A stretch of DNA of 64,000 nucleotides from Neorhizobium sp. JUb45 (GCF_004343585.1 NZ_SLYW01000002.1:248001-312000), one strand, 5' to 3'. Shown: positions 9,431 to 18,013, counted from the stretch's first letter. Numbers and translations: made by a program. Notes: generated from the letters alone by a model not told the origin.

Positions 9431-10197
9431 AAAATTCCTCCATCGACGATAATCCATTGGGCGGTCATGGCGGCGGATGCCGATGACGCCAGAAACAGGG
9501 TCGGGCCGGCCAGATCCTCGGCCACCAGCATGCGCTTCAGGCACTGGCGCTCGATCATCGCGGCGATCGACTGATCCGTCAGCCACAGACGCCTCTGCCG
9601 TTCGGTGACGATCATGCCCGGCAATATGGCGTTGACGCGGATATTGTCAGGCCCCAGCCGCCCGGCAAGGCTTTTGGTCAATCCGAGAATACCGGCCTTG
9701 GCGGTGGCATAGGCCGGCAGTTCGCCCATGTTGAGCATGAAGGCGATCGACGAAAAATTGACGATCGCGCCGCCGCCCTGTGCGCGCATATGCGGCACCG
9801 CCGCCTGTGCAGCAAAAAACACCGGCTTCAGGTTCACCGCAAGGTTTTCGTCCCAATAGCTGTCGGTGACGGTTTCCAGATCGTGCCGGTCGTCGCGGGC
9901 GGCATTGTTGACCAGCACATCCAGCCGGCCGAGCCGTTCTGCCGCCTCATTGACCGCGCCTTGCGCGGCGGCGACGTCGGAAAGATCGGCCTCGATGAAA
10001 TGCACGGGATGCTGTGACGTGGCCGACAGCGCTTCTGCCAAGGCCCGGCTTTCCTCCACCGCGATATCGATGAATGCCACGCGCGCGCCTTGTGCGGCAA
10101 AGGCCGTGGTCAGCGCCGCACCGATGCCGGAGCCGCCGCCGGTGATGAGAACGCCACGTCCGGCCAGATCGGGATATTGGGCGACAGATGTCGACAC
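9427..10197 (-). CDS. SDR family oxidoreductase (probable sugar dehydrogenase)
   Basis: Classical short-chain dehydrogenase of 256 residues. The Rossmann motif TGGGSGIG (20-27) is followed by Asp in FIDIA (favouring NAD), NNAA, and the catalytic Ser (NFSSI), Tyr and Lys (YATAK). The C-terminus ends QWIIVDGGIL as is usual. It is the first gene of the operon with dgoK, dgoA and an SMP-30 lactonase, which suggests galactose 1-dehydrogenase activity giving galactono-lactone (inference; SDR substrates cannot be read from sequence). Start is GTG 10197 with GGAGGAGA upstream. It is divergent from the IclR gene. Confidence 0.85.
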   Translation of the reverse strand: MSTSVAQYPDLAGRGVLITGGGSGIGAALTTAFAAQGARVAFIDIAVEESRALAEALSATSQHPVHFIEADLSDVAAAQGAVNEAAERLGRLDVLVNNAARDDRHDLETVTDSYWDENLAVNLKPVFFAAQAAVPHMRAQGGGAIVNFSSIAFMLNMGELPAYATAKAGILGLTKSLAGRLGPDNIRVNAILPGMIVTERQRRLWLTDQSIAAMIERQCLKRMLVAEDLAGPTLFLASSASAAMTAQWIIVDGGIL

Positions 10198-10228
10198 GGG
10201 TCTCCTCCCAGAAACTCCAGTCCAATCA

Positions 10229-10245
10229 GTTCCATTAAATGGAAC
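10229..10245. promoter_or_regulatory. Palindromic operator, probable IclR-family binding site
   Basis: GTTCCATTAAATGGAAC is an 8-bp perfect inverted repeat around one base, lying in the 100-bp gap between the divergent SDR operon and the IclR gene. Its TTCCA/TGGAA arms resemble operators known for IclR-family regulators, and a further half-site (TTTGGAAT) follows near 10259. It sits about 30 bp upstream of the SDR start. Confidence 0.65.
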
Positions 10246-10308
10246 AGTGTTTGATTATTTGGAATAAGTCGGCTATGCCGGTAAAATTGTCAAGCCAGAT
10301 TGCCGGGG

Positions 10309-11127
10309 ATGCGGGTGGACGAAAAGGGTTTGCAGGCTGCGGCAAAAGGCACGCCACCGGCTGTCGATACCGGCACGCTCGGCAAGGCGATGGCGCTTGT
10401 CGAGATGGTGGCGGATGCGCCCGAACCTCTGCGCTTCACCGACATCCTCAATGCATCGGGCCAGCCGCGCGGAACGCTGCATCGCCAGTTGCGGCATCTG
10501 CTGGAAGAAGGGCTGATCGAGACCGATCGTGATGGCGCTTATGTGCCCGGCCTGCGCCTGTTGCGGCTTGCCTCGCGCGCATGGTCGCGCAACGAATTCC
10601 GCAAACTTGCCGCGCCGCATCTGCAGGTGCTGCACGAGGCGACCGGCGAAACCGTGCATCTGGCGCTGCTGCGCGGCGCCGACGTGATCTATCTCGACAA
10701 GGTAGAGGCGCGCCAGGCGGTGCGCATGCATTCGCTGATCGGCAATGCCTCACCGGCCTATTGCACCGGCGTCGGCAAGGCGGCGCTTTCGACGCTGACG
10801 GATGAGGAGGTTCGCGGCCGCCTCAAAGGCGTTGCGTTCGAGCGTTTTACCGACAGCACCCATGTCGATCTTGTGTCGCTTCTGTCAGATCTGCGCGAGA
10901 TCAGACAGCGCGGTTTTGCCTATGATCTGGAAGAACATCAGCCGGGTATTCGTTGTGTCGCCGCATCGATCTGTGTGGCCGGGCAGAATATACTTGCCGG
11001 TGTTTCTGTCACGGCACCGGCCTATCGTATCGGGGAGGGCGTGCTGGACGGGTGGTCCGGCCCGCTTCGGGCTGCCGCAGAAGCGATCACGCGGGATGTT
11101 CGGGCAGGTCTGGCGCCGCGACGCTAA
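10309..11127 (+). CDS. IclR family transcriptional regulator
   Basis: About 272 residues. An N-terminal winged helix-turn-helix (about 20-80, with LRFTDILNASGQPRGTLHRQ) is followed by the IclR effector-binding domain (about 90-265; GETVHLALLRGADVIYLDKVE, SPAYCTGVGKAALS, GIRCVAASI). It is transcribed away from the dgo-type operon and most likely controls it in response to a sugar-acid metabolite. The start is not firm: TTG 10300 is also in frame and neither has a strong ribosome binding site. The operator-like palindrome lies about 65 bp upstream. Confidence 0.9.
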   Translation: MRVDEKGLQAAAKGTPPAVDTGTLGKAMALVEMVADAPEPLRFTDILNASGQPRGTLHRQLRHLLEEGLIETDRDGAYVPGLRLLRLASRAWSRNEFRKLAAPHLQVLHEATGETVHLALLRGADVIYLDKVEARQAVRMHSLIGNASPAYCTGVGKAALSTLTDEEVRGRLKGVAFERFTDSTHVDLVSLLSDLREIRQRGFAYDLEEHQPGIRCVAASICVAGQNILAGVSVTAPAYRIGEGVLDGWSGPLRAAAEAITRDVRAGLAPRR

Positions 11128-11308
11128 CTATATCCGCTCACTTCCGCGTAATTCGCGAGAAAAAATACAACAAATGTTTGCAAAACTAATCATGTGTCAT
11201 CATTGTCGATCGCATTGCGAATAGAGTGATAATCGTCTCACGACGAACGAACGAACGAAAAAGTCGAATGGGGGCGCTTGGGTTCGGCTGCAGGTTCTGC
11301 GTGACCGA

Positions 11309-12067
11309 GTGACGGCGAAAAAGAAAAAAATGAGACAAGTAGACATGGAAAATCTGGGCGAGCCTGGAAACGGGGGCGTCGATATTGCCGAAATTCCTGC
11401 GCTGAAAACACAGTTCGATCTCTTCCGCTTCATGAAGCGGTTGACGGAGACCTATCGGCAGCGGGCATTCATGGTGATGAACCTGCCGGCGGCGACGGCG
11501 ACGGAACTGGCGGGCAACACCATCATCACCAACTGGCCGGCGGAATTGTTGACGGCGTTCGATCAGGGCAGAATGTTGACCAGCAGCACCCTGGTACGCA
11601 AGCTGCGGCGCACCTCGGCACCATTCGCCTATGATCTCGATCAGGTCACCAAGGCCAGCGGCAATGCCGTGGCCAAGGCCATGTTCGAGCGCTTCAATCT
11701 GGTGCGGGGCGGCTATTTCCCGGTCCACGACATTTCCGGAAACCGAGGTGTCGTTTCGATCATAGGCGACGGCCCGGCTTTCTCCAGGCAGCAGATGATG
11801 GAGTTGAGTTATATCTCAATCCACGTCTTCGAGCGTCTGTCGGATATCCGCAGCCTCGATGTGCGGGTGGCCGAACAGTTGAGCGACCGCGAACTGGATT
11901 GCCTGAACTGGACCGCAGCCGGCAAGACCAGCAGCGAGATCGCCGGCATTCTCGGCCTCTCCGAGCACACCGTGAACCACTATCTCAACCGCGCCACCAA
12001 GAAACTCGATACGGTCAACCGCACCCAGGCGGTGGCCAAGGCGCTGCGTGTCGGGCTGATCAAATAG
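11309..12067 (+). CDS. LuxR-type regulator with an autoinducer-binding-like domain
   Basis: About 240-252 residues: an N-terminal domain resembling the autoinducer-binding domain (about 30-175) and a C-terminal LuxR helix-turn-helix (about 190-250; LSDRELDCLNWTAAGKTSSEI, then LSEHTVNHYLNRATKKL). By eye the N-terminal domain keeps one Trp (TNWPAELL) but not the usual Asp-Pro and second Trp of acyl-homoserine-lactone receptors, so it may be a solo regulator answering another signal. No luxI-like synthase is nearby. Start is unclear: GTG 11309, ATG 11330 and ATG 11345 are in frame. A short CGAA tandem repeat lies just upstream (about 11244-11257). Confidence 0.8.
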   Translation: MTAKKKKMRQVDMENLGEPGNGGVDIAEIPALKTQFDLFRFMKRLTETYRQRAFMVMNLPAATATELAGNTIITNWPAELLTAFDQGRMLTSSTLVRKLRRTSAPFAYDLDQVTKASGNAVAKAMFERFNLVRGGYFPVHDISGNRGVVSIIGDGPAFSRQQMMELSYISIHVFERLSDIRSLDVRVAEQLSDRELDCLNWTAAGKTSSEIAGILGLSEHTVNHYLNRATKKLDTVNRTQAVAKALRVGLIK

Positions 12068-12123
12068 GAAGCGTGTGCGCCGCAGCAGAAAGCGTCATTC
12101 TGCTTAAAAAACAGACGCATCCC

Positions 12124-12147
12124 GCAATGCACAGTTTGCAATGCGCA
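12124..12147. promoter_or_regulatory. Direct repeat, possible enhancer site for a sigma-54 activator
   Basis: GCAATGCACA at 12124-12133 and GCAATGCGCA at 12138-12147 repeat with a 14-bp period. They lie about 90-115 bp before the predicted start of the sigma-54 transcript, the usual distance for an enhancer-binding protein. Which activator would bind is unknown. Confidence 0.35.
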
Positions 12148-12211
12148 AAAAGTAATAAGGGTCTAGAATTAACTTTCTGATTTAAAAGACAATTTTTGCT
12201 ATTGTACAAAC

Positions 12212-12227
12212 TGGCACGTTCCCTGCA
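12212..12227 (+). promoter_or_regulatory. Sigma-54 (RpoN) promoter
   Basis: CTGGCACG followed by four bases and CTGCA gives the exact GG-N10-GC spacing (GG at 12213-12214, GC at 12225-12226) and a near-consensus -24 box. The predicted transcription start is near 12238. It drives the structured RNA that ends at 12350. Confidence 0.75.
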
Positions 12228-12237
12228 TTATAGAGGT

Positions 12238-12350
12238 CAGGTCCAGAGGGGACTGGAAGCGCACCAAGAGGCGCGACAAGAAGAAAAAGCCGCCGTCGGC
12301 TTCCAGCGCGCCTTAAATGGCCTTGCGCGGAAGCTGGCGGCGGTTTTTTT
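12238..12350 (+). ncRNA. Predicted sigma-54-dependent structured small RNA or leader RNA
   Basis: About 113 nt between a sigma-54 promoter and an intrinsic terminator. Predicted elements in order: hairpin GTCC/GGAC (12241-12253), hairpin GCGC/GCGC (12260-12275), a purine-rich unpaired stretch (12276-12288), then the terminator hairpin. CTGGAAGC at 12253-12260 can pair with GCTTCCAG at 12299-12306, which competes with the terminator stem, an attenuator-like choice. No credible open reading frame lies inside. It may be a free-standing sRNA, or the leader of mrp 135 nt further on. I do not recognise the family. Confidence 0.6.
12289..12350 (+). terminator. Strong intrinsic terminator of the structured RNA
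   Basis: A stem of about 19 bp (12290-12309 with 12325-12343, with two GU pairs and one bulged A) closes a 15-nt loop and is followed by seven T (12344-12350). Confidence 0.85.
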
Positions 12351-12484
12351 ATCGCCCTGTTTATTTGGCGGCTCTCCTTTATTTGCTTACCCGCAATCAC
12401 GAACTATAAGCCGGACTGTATAGCGGCAGTGATCCGCGCAGCGCTGATGCGGACCATTACGCGTGAAGACCATGAGGAGCGGCC

Positions 12485-13633
12485 ATGACAGACGTCACCA
12501 AAGAACAGGTTCTGGAAACGCTGTCGAAAGTGCGCGGGCCGGATCTTGAGGGCGATATCGTTTCGCTCGGCATGGTCTCGGATGTCTTCATCTCCGATGC
12601 AAAAGTCTATTTCTCCGTCAGCGTTCCGGCTGAGCGCGCCAAGGAGCTGGAACCGTTGCGGGCTGCGGCCGAACGCATCGTCAAAGGCATTCCCGGCGTG
12701 AAGGGCGTGCTCGCCACGCTGACCGCCGACCGCAAGGCCGGTTCCGCGCCGCCACCGCGCCCGCAAGCCGCGCCCTCCGGCCAAGCCCACCCGCATCCGC
12801 CGGCAGGCGGCGCTCCGGCCAAGCCCGCCAAATCGGGCGTGCCCGGTGTCGGTGCCATCATCGCCGTGGCCTCGGGCAAGGGCGGCGTCGGCAAGTCCAC
12901 CACCGCCGTCAATCTGGCGCTCGGTCTTCTGGCCAATGGTTTGCGCGTCGGCCTGCTCGATGCCGATATCTATGGCCCGTCTGTGCCACGTCTGTTGAAA
13001 ATCTCCGGTCGTCCCGAACAGATCGATGGCAAATACATCAAGCCGATGGAAAACTATGGCCTGAAAGCCATGTCGATGGGTTTTCTCGTCGACGAGGAAA
13101 CCGCGATGATCTGGCGCGGCCCGATGGTGCAGTCGGCGCTGTTGCAGATGCTGCGCGAAGTCGCCTGGGGTGAACTCGATGTTCTCGTGGTCGACATGCC
13201 GCCGGGCACCGGCGATGTGCAACTGACCATGGCGCAGCAGGTGCCGCTGGCCGGCGCCGTCATCGTCTCGACCCCGCAGGATCTGGCGCTGATCGATGCC
13301 CGCAAGGCCGTCAACATGTTCCGCAAGGTGGAAATCCCGCTTCTCGGCATCGTCGAGAACATGAGCTATTTTCTCGCCCCCGATACCGGCAACCGCTACG
13401 ACATTTTTGGCCATGGCGGCGCGAAAGCCGAAGCGACGCGCATCGGCGTGCCTTTCCTCGGCGAGGTGCCGCTGACGATGGAAATCCGCGAACGCTCCGA
13501 TGCCGGCACGCCGGTGGTGGCCGCCGTACCGGATGGCCCCTCGGCTGCGATCTACCGCGATATCGCCACGGCGGTCTGGGCGCAGGTGTCCGGTCGCCCG
13601 CAGCGCAAGGCGCCGGCGATCGTGTTTGAGTGA
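12485..13633 (+). CDS. mrp: Mrp/NBP35-type ATP-binding iron-sulfur carrier
   Basis: P-loop ATPase (ApbC/Mrp) of 382 residues thought to carry or transfer Fe-S clusters. An N-terminal MIP18/DUF59 domain (about 1-85; KVRGPDLEGDIVSLGMV) is followed by a Pro/Ala linker and a deviant Walker A, GKGGVGKST (131-139). DADIYGPSVP and VVDMPPGTGDVQL are Walker-B region motifs. The position that carries CxxC in E. coli Mrp and eukaryotic Nbp35 reads SYFLAPDTGNRYD here, so that cysteine pair is absent. Start has GAGGAG 6 nt upstream. Confidence 0.92.
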   Translation: MTDVTKEQVLETLSKVRGPDLEGDIVSLGMVSDVFISDAKVYFSVSVPAERAKELEPLRAAAERIVKGIPGVKGVLATLTADRKAGSAPPPRPQAAPSGQAHPHPPAGGAPAKPAKSGVPGVGAIIAVASGKGGVGKSTTAVNLALGLLANGLRVGLLDADIYGPSVPRLLKISGRPEQIDGKYIKPMENYGLKAMSMGFLVDEETAMIWRGPMVQSALLQMLREVAWGELDVLVVDMPPGTGDVQLTMAQQVPLAGAVIVSTPQDLALIDARKAVNMFRKVEIPLLGIVENMSYFLAPDTGNRYDIFGHGGAKAEATRIGVPFLGEVPLTMEIRERSDAGTPVVAAVPDGPSAAIYRDIATAVWAQVSGRPQRKAPAIVFE

Positions 13634-13672
13634 TGTGTAAGGGGAGGGCGGCAACCGTCGTGTTTGCAGCAA

Positions 13673-13806
13673 GTCCCCCTCTGGCCTGCCGGCCATCTCC
13701 CCCACAAGGGGGGAGAAAACTTGTGGCAACCGCCTGCCTCAATTGAGCTTCGGCGGTCAGGCTGGGTTAAGCCCTCCCCCTTGTGGGGAGGGTGGGGAGG
13801 GGTTTT
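13673..13806. repeat. RIME-like palindromic element
   Basis: Two arms in inverted orientation in the mrp-corA gap: TCCCCCACAAGGGGGGAG on the left, and CCTCCCCCTTGTGGGGAGG with a further GTGGGGAGGGG on the right, joined by a GC-rich centre containing CTCAATTGAG. Same family as the elements near 21.6 and 47.2 kb. Confidence 0.75.
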
Positions 13807-13885
13807 GTTACTCGGAGCGTTTCCTTATGGAACCGTCCTTCGTTTTTACCGTTTTCGCATCCGCTGACGCCGTGGAGAAACTATC

Positions 13886-14860
13886 TTGATCAATGCCTAT
13901 CATTCCCACGGTTCGGTCACGCCGATGGCAATCGAGAGCAATCAGACCACGCTCGCCGACGATATCGTCTGGCTCGATCTGCTCGATCCGACGCCGGAAG
14001 AGGATCGCTATGTCGAGCAGCTGCTCGGCATCCAGGTCCCGACCCGCGCCGAGCTGAAGGATTTTGAGCCTTCCAGCCGGCTCTATATCGAAAAGAATGC
14101 CGTCTATATGACCGCCTCGCTGGTCTGGAAGGCCGATTCCGACAGTCCCGAAATCACCGATATCGCCTTCATCCTCACCGGCGGCAGGCTGGTGACGGTG
14201 CGTTATGCCGATCCAAAGTCGTTCAAGCTGTTTACCGCCGAATTGTGCCGCAAACCCGCCGAGGCGCCGTGGGTGGGCAAGATGCTGCTTGCTCGCCTGC
14301 TGGAAACCATCGCCGATCGCACCGCCGAAATCCTCGAGAGCGCCGTCCTGCATATCGACGAACTGTCGAAGGACATTTTTCGCCCGCGCGCCACGCGCCG
14401 GCCGCCGCAGTTTCTCGAAAACAAGCTCGCCGATATCGCCGCCCACCACCGACTGATCAGCAAGGTGCGTGACAGTCTCGGTTCGCTGTCGCGCATGCTG
14501 ACATTTTTGCTCAATGTGCCGCAGATCCATCACCACCCGGAAATCGAGGATCTCTGCAAGACAGTGGCGCATGACATTGCGACGCTGTCGGAACATGCCG
14601 GTTTCGTGTCCAGCAATATCGGTTTTCTTCTCGATGCCTCGCTCGGCCTGATCAGCGTCGAGCAGAATTCCATCATCAAGATCTTTTCCATCGCCTCGGT
14701 CGTGTTCCTGCCGCCGACATTGGTCGCCTCCATCTACGGCATGAATTTCGAACATATGCCGGAACTCAGCTGGACGATCGGTTATCCGCTGGCACTTCTC
14801 GGCATGGTGCTTTCCGCCATCATTCCGTTTTTCTTCTTCCGCTGGAAAGGCTGGCTGTAA
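13886..14860 (+). CDS. corA: CorA family magnesium/divalent cation transporter
   Basis: Inner-membrane channel of 324 residues, standard CorA length. The cytoplasmic alpha/beta domain and long coiled stalk helix fill about 1-260. The last two membrane helices are at about 265-287 and 298-318, with the signature YGMNF between them and the family-typical basic end RWKGWL. The start is TTG: TTGATCAATGCC is preceded by GGAGAAACTATC. It stands alone between a repeat element and the SleB-like gene. Confidence 0.92.
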   Translation: MINAYHSHGSVTPMAIESNQTTLADDIVWLDLLDPTPEEDRYVEQLLGIQVPTRAELKDFEPSSRLYIEKNAVYMTASLVWKADSDSPEITDIAFILTGGRLVTVRYADPKSFKLFTAELCRKPAEAPWVGKMLLARLLETIADRTAEILESAVLHIDELSKDIFRPRATRRPPQFLENKLADIAAHHRLISKVRDSLGSLSRMLTFLLNVPQIHHHPEIEDLCKTVAHDIATLSEHAGFVSSNIGFLLDASLGLISVEQNSIIKIFSIASVVFLPPTLVASIYGMNFEHMPELSWTIGYPLALLGMVLSAIIPFFFFRWKGWL

Positions 14861-15076
14861 GCCCGTCCTCTAGCCGATAACCACACGGTTTTCCTTCACA
14901 TTTCTGCCCATTATGCGGCGTGGCGAAAAGGTCGCGCCGCGCTGACGTTTATGTGAGATCGCTAAAACCCCAGCGTTTGCAGGGGCTCCCCACGGCCGCG
15001 TTAACCGCTCATCAAGGTTAATGATTCATCTTCAAGGCATCGATTTGCCTTTCAGCCTGCCATACGGCCTGTTGCC

Positions 15077-16297
15077 TTGGAGTACCCGGTTTTGCGTTCG
15101 ATCAGCGTTTTGCGTCGCAAGTCCTCGTTCCGTATGGAAGGGTGGACATCCCCCGCCGTTTTTGGCCTTGCCGCCTGGCTCGTGTTTCCCGCCGTTCCGT
15201 CGAATGGCGATCTCACCGATCTTCTGTCCGGTTTCGAGCGTGACGGTGCCCAGTGGCGCATGGTCATGACCAATTCGCCGGCCGGTTCCATCCACAATGC
15301 CGAACTGGCGTTTCCCAATGCCACGGGCAAATTCGGTGACGCCGGCATGCAATTGCCCGATGGCCGCAAGGTTGCCTTTGTCGGCAATGGCAAGGCGAAT
15401 GCGGAAAAGGACAATCCCGGCGACGGCACGACCGACGAGGAGCGCGTCAACCGCGGTGCCAAGAAGGGTCGCGTGCTGGCGGTGGAGCGTATGCAGCCGC
15501 CAAAGGCCTTTACCGCCGGCTCCGTTCTGCAGCGCACCAGCTATCTGTTCAGCCAGCCCGAAAAGGGCACGGAAAAGGTCGCCTTCGCCAAGCCCAAGAA
15601 GGGCGAAAAGGCCGTCGAGCTTGCCGCCTTCTATTTCCGCAAGAAGGAAGACAAGGTGATCGAGGGCGGCATGGACCCGATGATCGCCAAGCTGGTCACC
15701 AACAGCAATCCGGATATTCTCGCCACCGCCTATGCGCCGGCAAAGCCTGATTATTCCCGTCAGTCGCCTTTCGACGCCATCCTCAACGATCCGTCGAAAT
15801 CCGATCCGAATGCCGGCCGGTTCGTGCCGGAAATCGGCCCGAAGGACCACGCCTGGGCGGCAACGGCGCTGCCCGCCGCAGCCTTTTCGCCCAAGGAACA
15901 GCAGTGCCTCGCCTCCGGCATCTATTTCGAAGCGCGCGGAGAATCGGTCAAAGGGCAGGCGGCTGTCGCCCAGGTCATTCTCAACCGCGTGCGCAACCCG
16001 GCCTATCCCGATACGATCTGCGGCGTGGTTTACCAGAACGAGGATTGGCGCAACCGCTGCCAGTTCTCCTTCGCCTGTGACAACATCAAGGATCGTGTCC
16101 GCTCCGAGGAACACTGGAAGATGGCCCGCGAAGTCGCCATGGCCGTCACCGCCGGCAAGATCTGGCTGACGGAAGTCGGCTCCGCCACCCATTATCACGC
16201 CGTTTACGTGCGCCCCGGCTGGGCCCGTTCCATGCAGAAGGTGGGTCGCATCGGACTGCATGTGTTCTACCGCACCCATGGCGGCGGCTGGAGCTGA
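15077..16297 (+). CDS. SleB-type cell wall hydrolase
   Basis: Exported peptidoglycan hydrolase of up to 406 residues. A hydrophobic N-terminal segment (GWTSPAVFGLAAWLVFPAV, about 21-40) probably anchors or exports it. The middle 240 residues show no domain I know. The C-terminal Hydrolase_2 (SleB) domain, about 275-400, has CLASGIYFEARGES, AAVAQVILNRVRNPAYP and FSFACD, with the catalytic Glu expected in YFEARGE. Such proteins trim the wall during growth or division in alphaproteobacteria. Start is uncertain: TTG 15077 or ATG 15134. An inverted TTAACC/GGTTAA pair lies about 60-75 bp upstream of the TTG. Confidence 0.85.
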   Translation: MEYPVLRSISVLRRKSSFRMEGWTSPAVFGLAAWLVFPAVPSNGDLTDLLSGFERDGAQWRMVMTNSPAGSIHNAELAFPNATGKFGDAGMQLPDGRKVAFVGNGKANAEKDNPGDGTTDEERVNRGAKKGRVLAVERMQPPKAFTAGSVLQRTSYLFSQPEKGTEKVAFAKPKKGEKAVELAAFYFRKKEDKVIEGGMDPMIAKLVTNSNPDILATAYAPAKPDYSRQSPFDAILNDPSKSDPNAGRFVPEIGPKDHAWAATALPAAAFSPKEQQCLASGIYFEARGESVKGQAAVAQVILNRVRNPAYPDTICGVVYQNEDWRNRCQFSFACDNIKDRVRSEEHWKMAREVAMAVTAGKIWLTEVGSATHYHAVYVRPGWARSMQKVGRIGLHVFYRTHGGGWS

Positions 16298-16528
16298 GCC
16301 GCGGCCGACCTGCGACCGATTCCCTCGCAAACTTGGCTCCTCCTCTCCCGAAAACGACTAAAGCACTGATTTCCATCGGTTAATTTGTACTGGATGAAGC
16401 GTCTGCAACGCCTTGACTATGAGGGCGGGCAAAACTATGTTGCGGCGACTTCAAAACGGGCCTTCAGGCGCGATTTCCTCGGGCCCAGGCATCTCTGGAC
16501 CGGCTTGCCGGGACGGGATGGGGAGAGG

Positions 16529-16888
16529 ATGACGCGAATGACGGACGACCGGGACGAAGGTCTGGAGCAGCGCCGAAAGCGCTTGACCGCGGAACTTGCG
16601 GGAAAGCGTGTGGACGACGCGGCAGGGGTGGCGAGGGAAGAGCAGTCGGAGGCAAGCCGCAAAGGCATGGCTCTCGGACTGAAAATATCCTCCGAATTCA
16701 TAGCTGCGATCGCGGTTGGCGCTATGCTGGGCTACGTCCTCGGACTGGTTTGGCCGGCTTCGAAGCCGTGGGGGCTGATCATTCTGCTCCTTCTTGGTTT
16801 CTGTGCCGGTGTGCTGAATGTGCTTCGTTCAGTTGGAATGGTGGCGCCGTCACCGTTTTCCGACAAGGACGGAACAGGTAAAGACTGA
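16529..16888 (+). CDS. atpI: F0F1 ATP synthase subunit I
   Basis: Small membrane protein of about 119 residues, first gene of the F0 operon. The N-terminus is charged (RDEGLEQRRKRLTAELAGKR); two membrane helices lie at about 55-75 and 80-102. The family assists c-ring assembly or magnesium uptake and is not part of the finished enzyme. Start at 16529 or 16538 is supported by GGGAGAGG just before; the longer frame back to 16385 reads as unconserved sequence. atpB follows 75 nt later. Confidence 0.85.
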   Translation: MTRMTDDRDEGLEQRRKRLTAELAGKRVDDAAGVAREEQSEASRKGMALGLKISSEFIAAIAVGAMLGYVLGLVWPASKPWGLIILLLLGFCAGVLNVLRSVGMVAPSPFSDKDGTGKD

Positions 16889-16963
16889 AAAGAAGCGGCG
16901 CGAGCCGTTTCACATGAAGAGAATACAAAGCGCGGTATGCGCGGCGAAGGAAGAGGGTAAGCG

Positions 16964-17716
16964 GTGGCAAACGATCCGATCCATCAGTTCCAGATCTCCA
17001 AGATCGTTCCGATCGAGATCGGCGGCGTCGACCTGTCGTTCACCAATGCATCGCTGTTCATGGTCGCCACCGTCGCGGTTGCCACCGGCTTCCTGTATTT
17101 CGCATCCGCCTCCAAGAGCCTGATCCCGGGTCGTGCGCAGTCGGTTGCCGAAATGTCCTATGAATTCATCGCCAACATGCTGCGCGAAGGCGCAGGCAGC
17201 CACGGCATGAAATTCTTCCCGCTGGTCTTTTCGCTGTTCATGTTCGTTCTGACTGCGAACCTGCTCGGCATGTTCCCGTATTTCTACACGATCACCAGCC
17301 AGGTCATCGTCACCTTCGCACTGGCCCTTCTGGTCATCGGCACGGTCGTCGGTTACGGCTTCTACAAGCACGGCCTGCATTTCCTCAAGGTGTTCGTGCC
17401 GTCGGGCATTCCGGGCGTGCTTCTGCCGCTGGTCGTGCTCATCGAAATCATTTCCTTCCTGTCGCGTCCGATCTCGCTCTCCGTTCGTCTTTTCGCGAAC
17501 ATGCTCGCAGGTCACATCACGCTGAAGGTTTTTGCAGGCTTCGTTGCTTCGCTCAGCACGCTCGGCGCGCTTGGCATCGGAGGCGCGATCCTGCCGCTCA
17601 TCATGACCGTCGCTCTGACCGGTCTCGAATTCCTCGTCGCCTTCCTCCAGGCCTACGTCTTCGCGGTACTGACTTGCATGTACCTCAACGACGCAGTTCA
17701 CCCCGGCGGGCACTAA
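16964..17716 (+). CDS. atpB: F0F1 ATP synthase subunit a
   Basis: Proton-channel subunit a of 250 residues. Six or so membrane helices are visible. The essential Arg lies in [13 protein letters not shown] (about 178-190), and the C-terminal helix [24 protein letters not shown] carries the conserved Glu and Gln that line the half channels. Start is GTG with GAGGG upstream. It is second in the operon and precedes the c subunit, as in other alphaproteobacteria where F0 and F1 genes are separate. Confidence 0.97.
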   Translation: MANDPIHQFQISKIVPIEIGGVDLSFTNASLFMVATVAVATGFLYFASASKSLIPGRAQSVAEMSYEFIANMLREGAGSHGMKFFPLVFSLFMFVLTANLLGMFPYFYTITSQVIVTFALALLVIGTVVGYGFYKHGLHFLKVFVPSGIPGVLLPLVVLIEIISFLSRPISLSVRLFANMLAGHITLKVFAGFVASLSTLGALGIGGAILPLIMTVALTGLEFLVAFLQAYVFAVLTCMYLNDAVHPGGH

Positions 17717-17785
17717 GGATAACTACCCATTGGCGTCCTGAAGGCGTCAGTCATCAGCCGCAACACCCATTCTAAGGAGATCATC

Positions 17786-18013
17786 ATGGAAGCGGAAGCA
17801 GCAAAGTTCATCGGCGCAGGTCTCGCTTGCTTTGGTATGGCCGGCACGGCCCTCGGCCTCGGCAACATCTTCGGCAGCTACCTCTCTGGCGCCCTGCGCA
17901 ACCCGTCTGCCGCTGACAGCCAGTTCGGCCGTCTGGTATTCGGCTTCGCCGTTACGGAAGCTCTGGGCATCTTCTCGCTGCTCATCGCGCTCCTGCTGCT
18001 TTTCGCAGTTTAA
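17786..18013 (+). CDS. atpE: F0F1 ATP synthase subunit c
   Basis: Proton-carrying ring subunit of 75 residues forming a helical hairpin. The polar loop is [10 protein letters not shown] and the proton-binding Glu lies in [11 protein letters not shown] (about residue 58). GxGxGxG-like glycine/alanine packing is visible in helix one ([17 protein letters not shown]). A strong AAGGAG lies 7 nt upstream, fitting the high expression needed for a multi-copy ring. A stable hairpin follows the stop. Confidence 0.97.
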   Translation: MEAEAAKFIGAGLACFGMAGTALGLGNIFGSYLSGALRNPSAADSQFGRLVFGFAVTEALGIFSLLIALLLLFAV

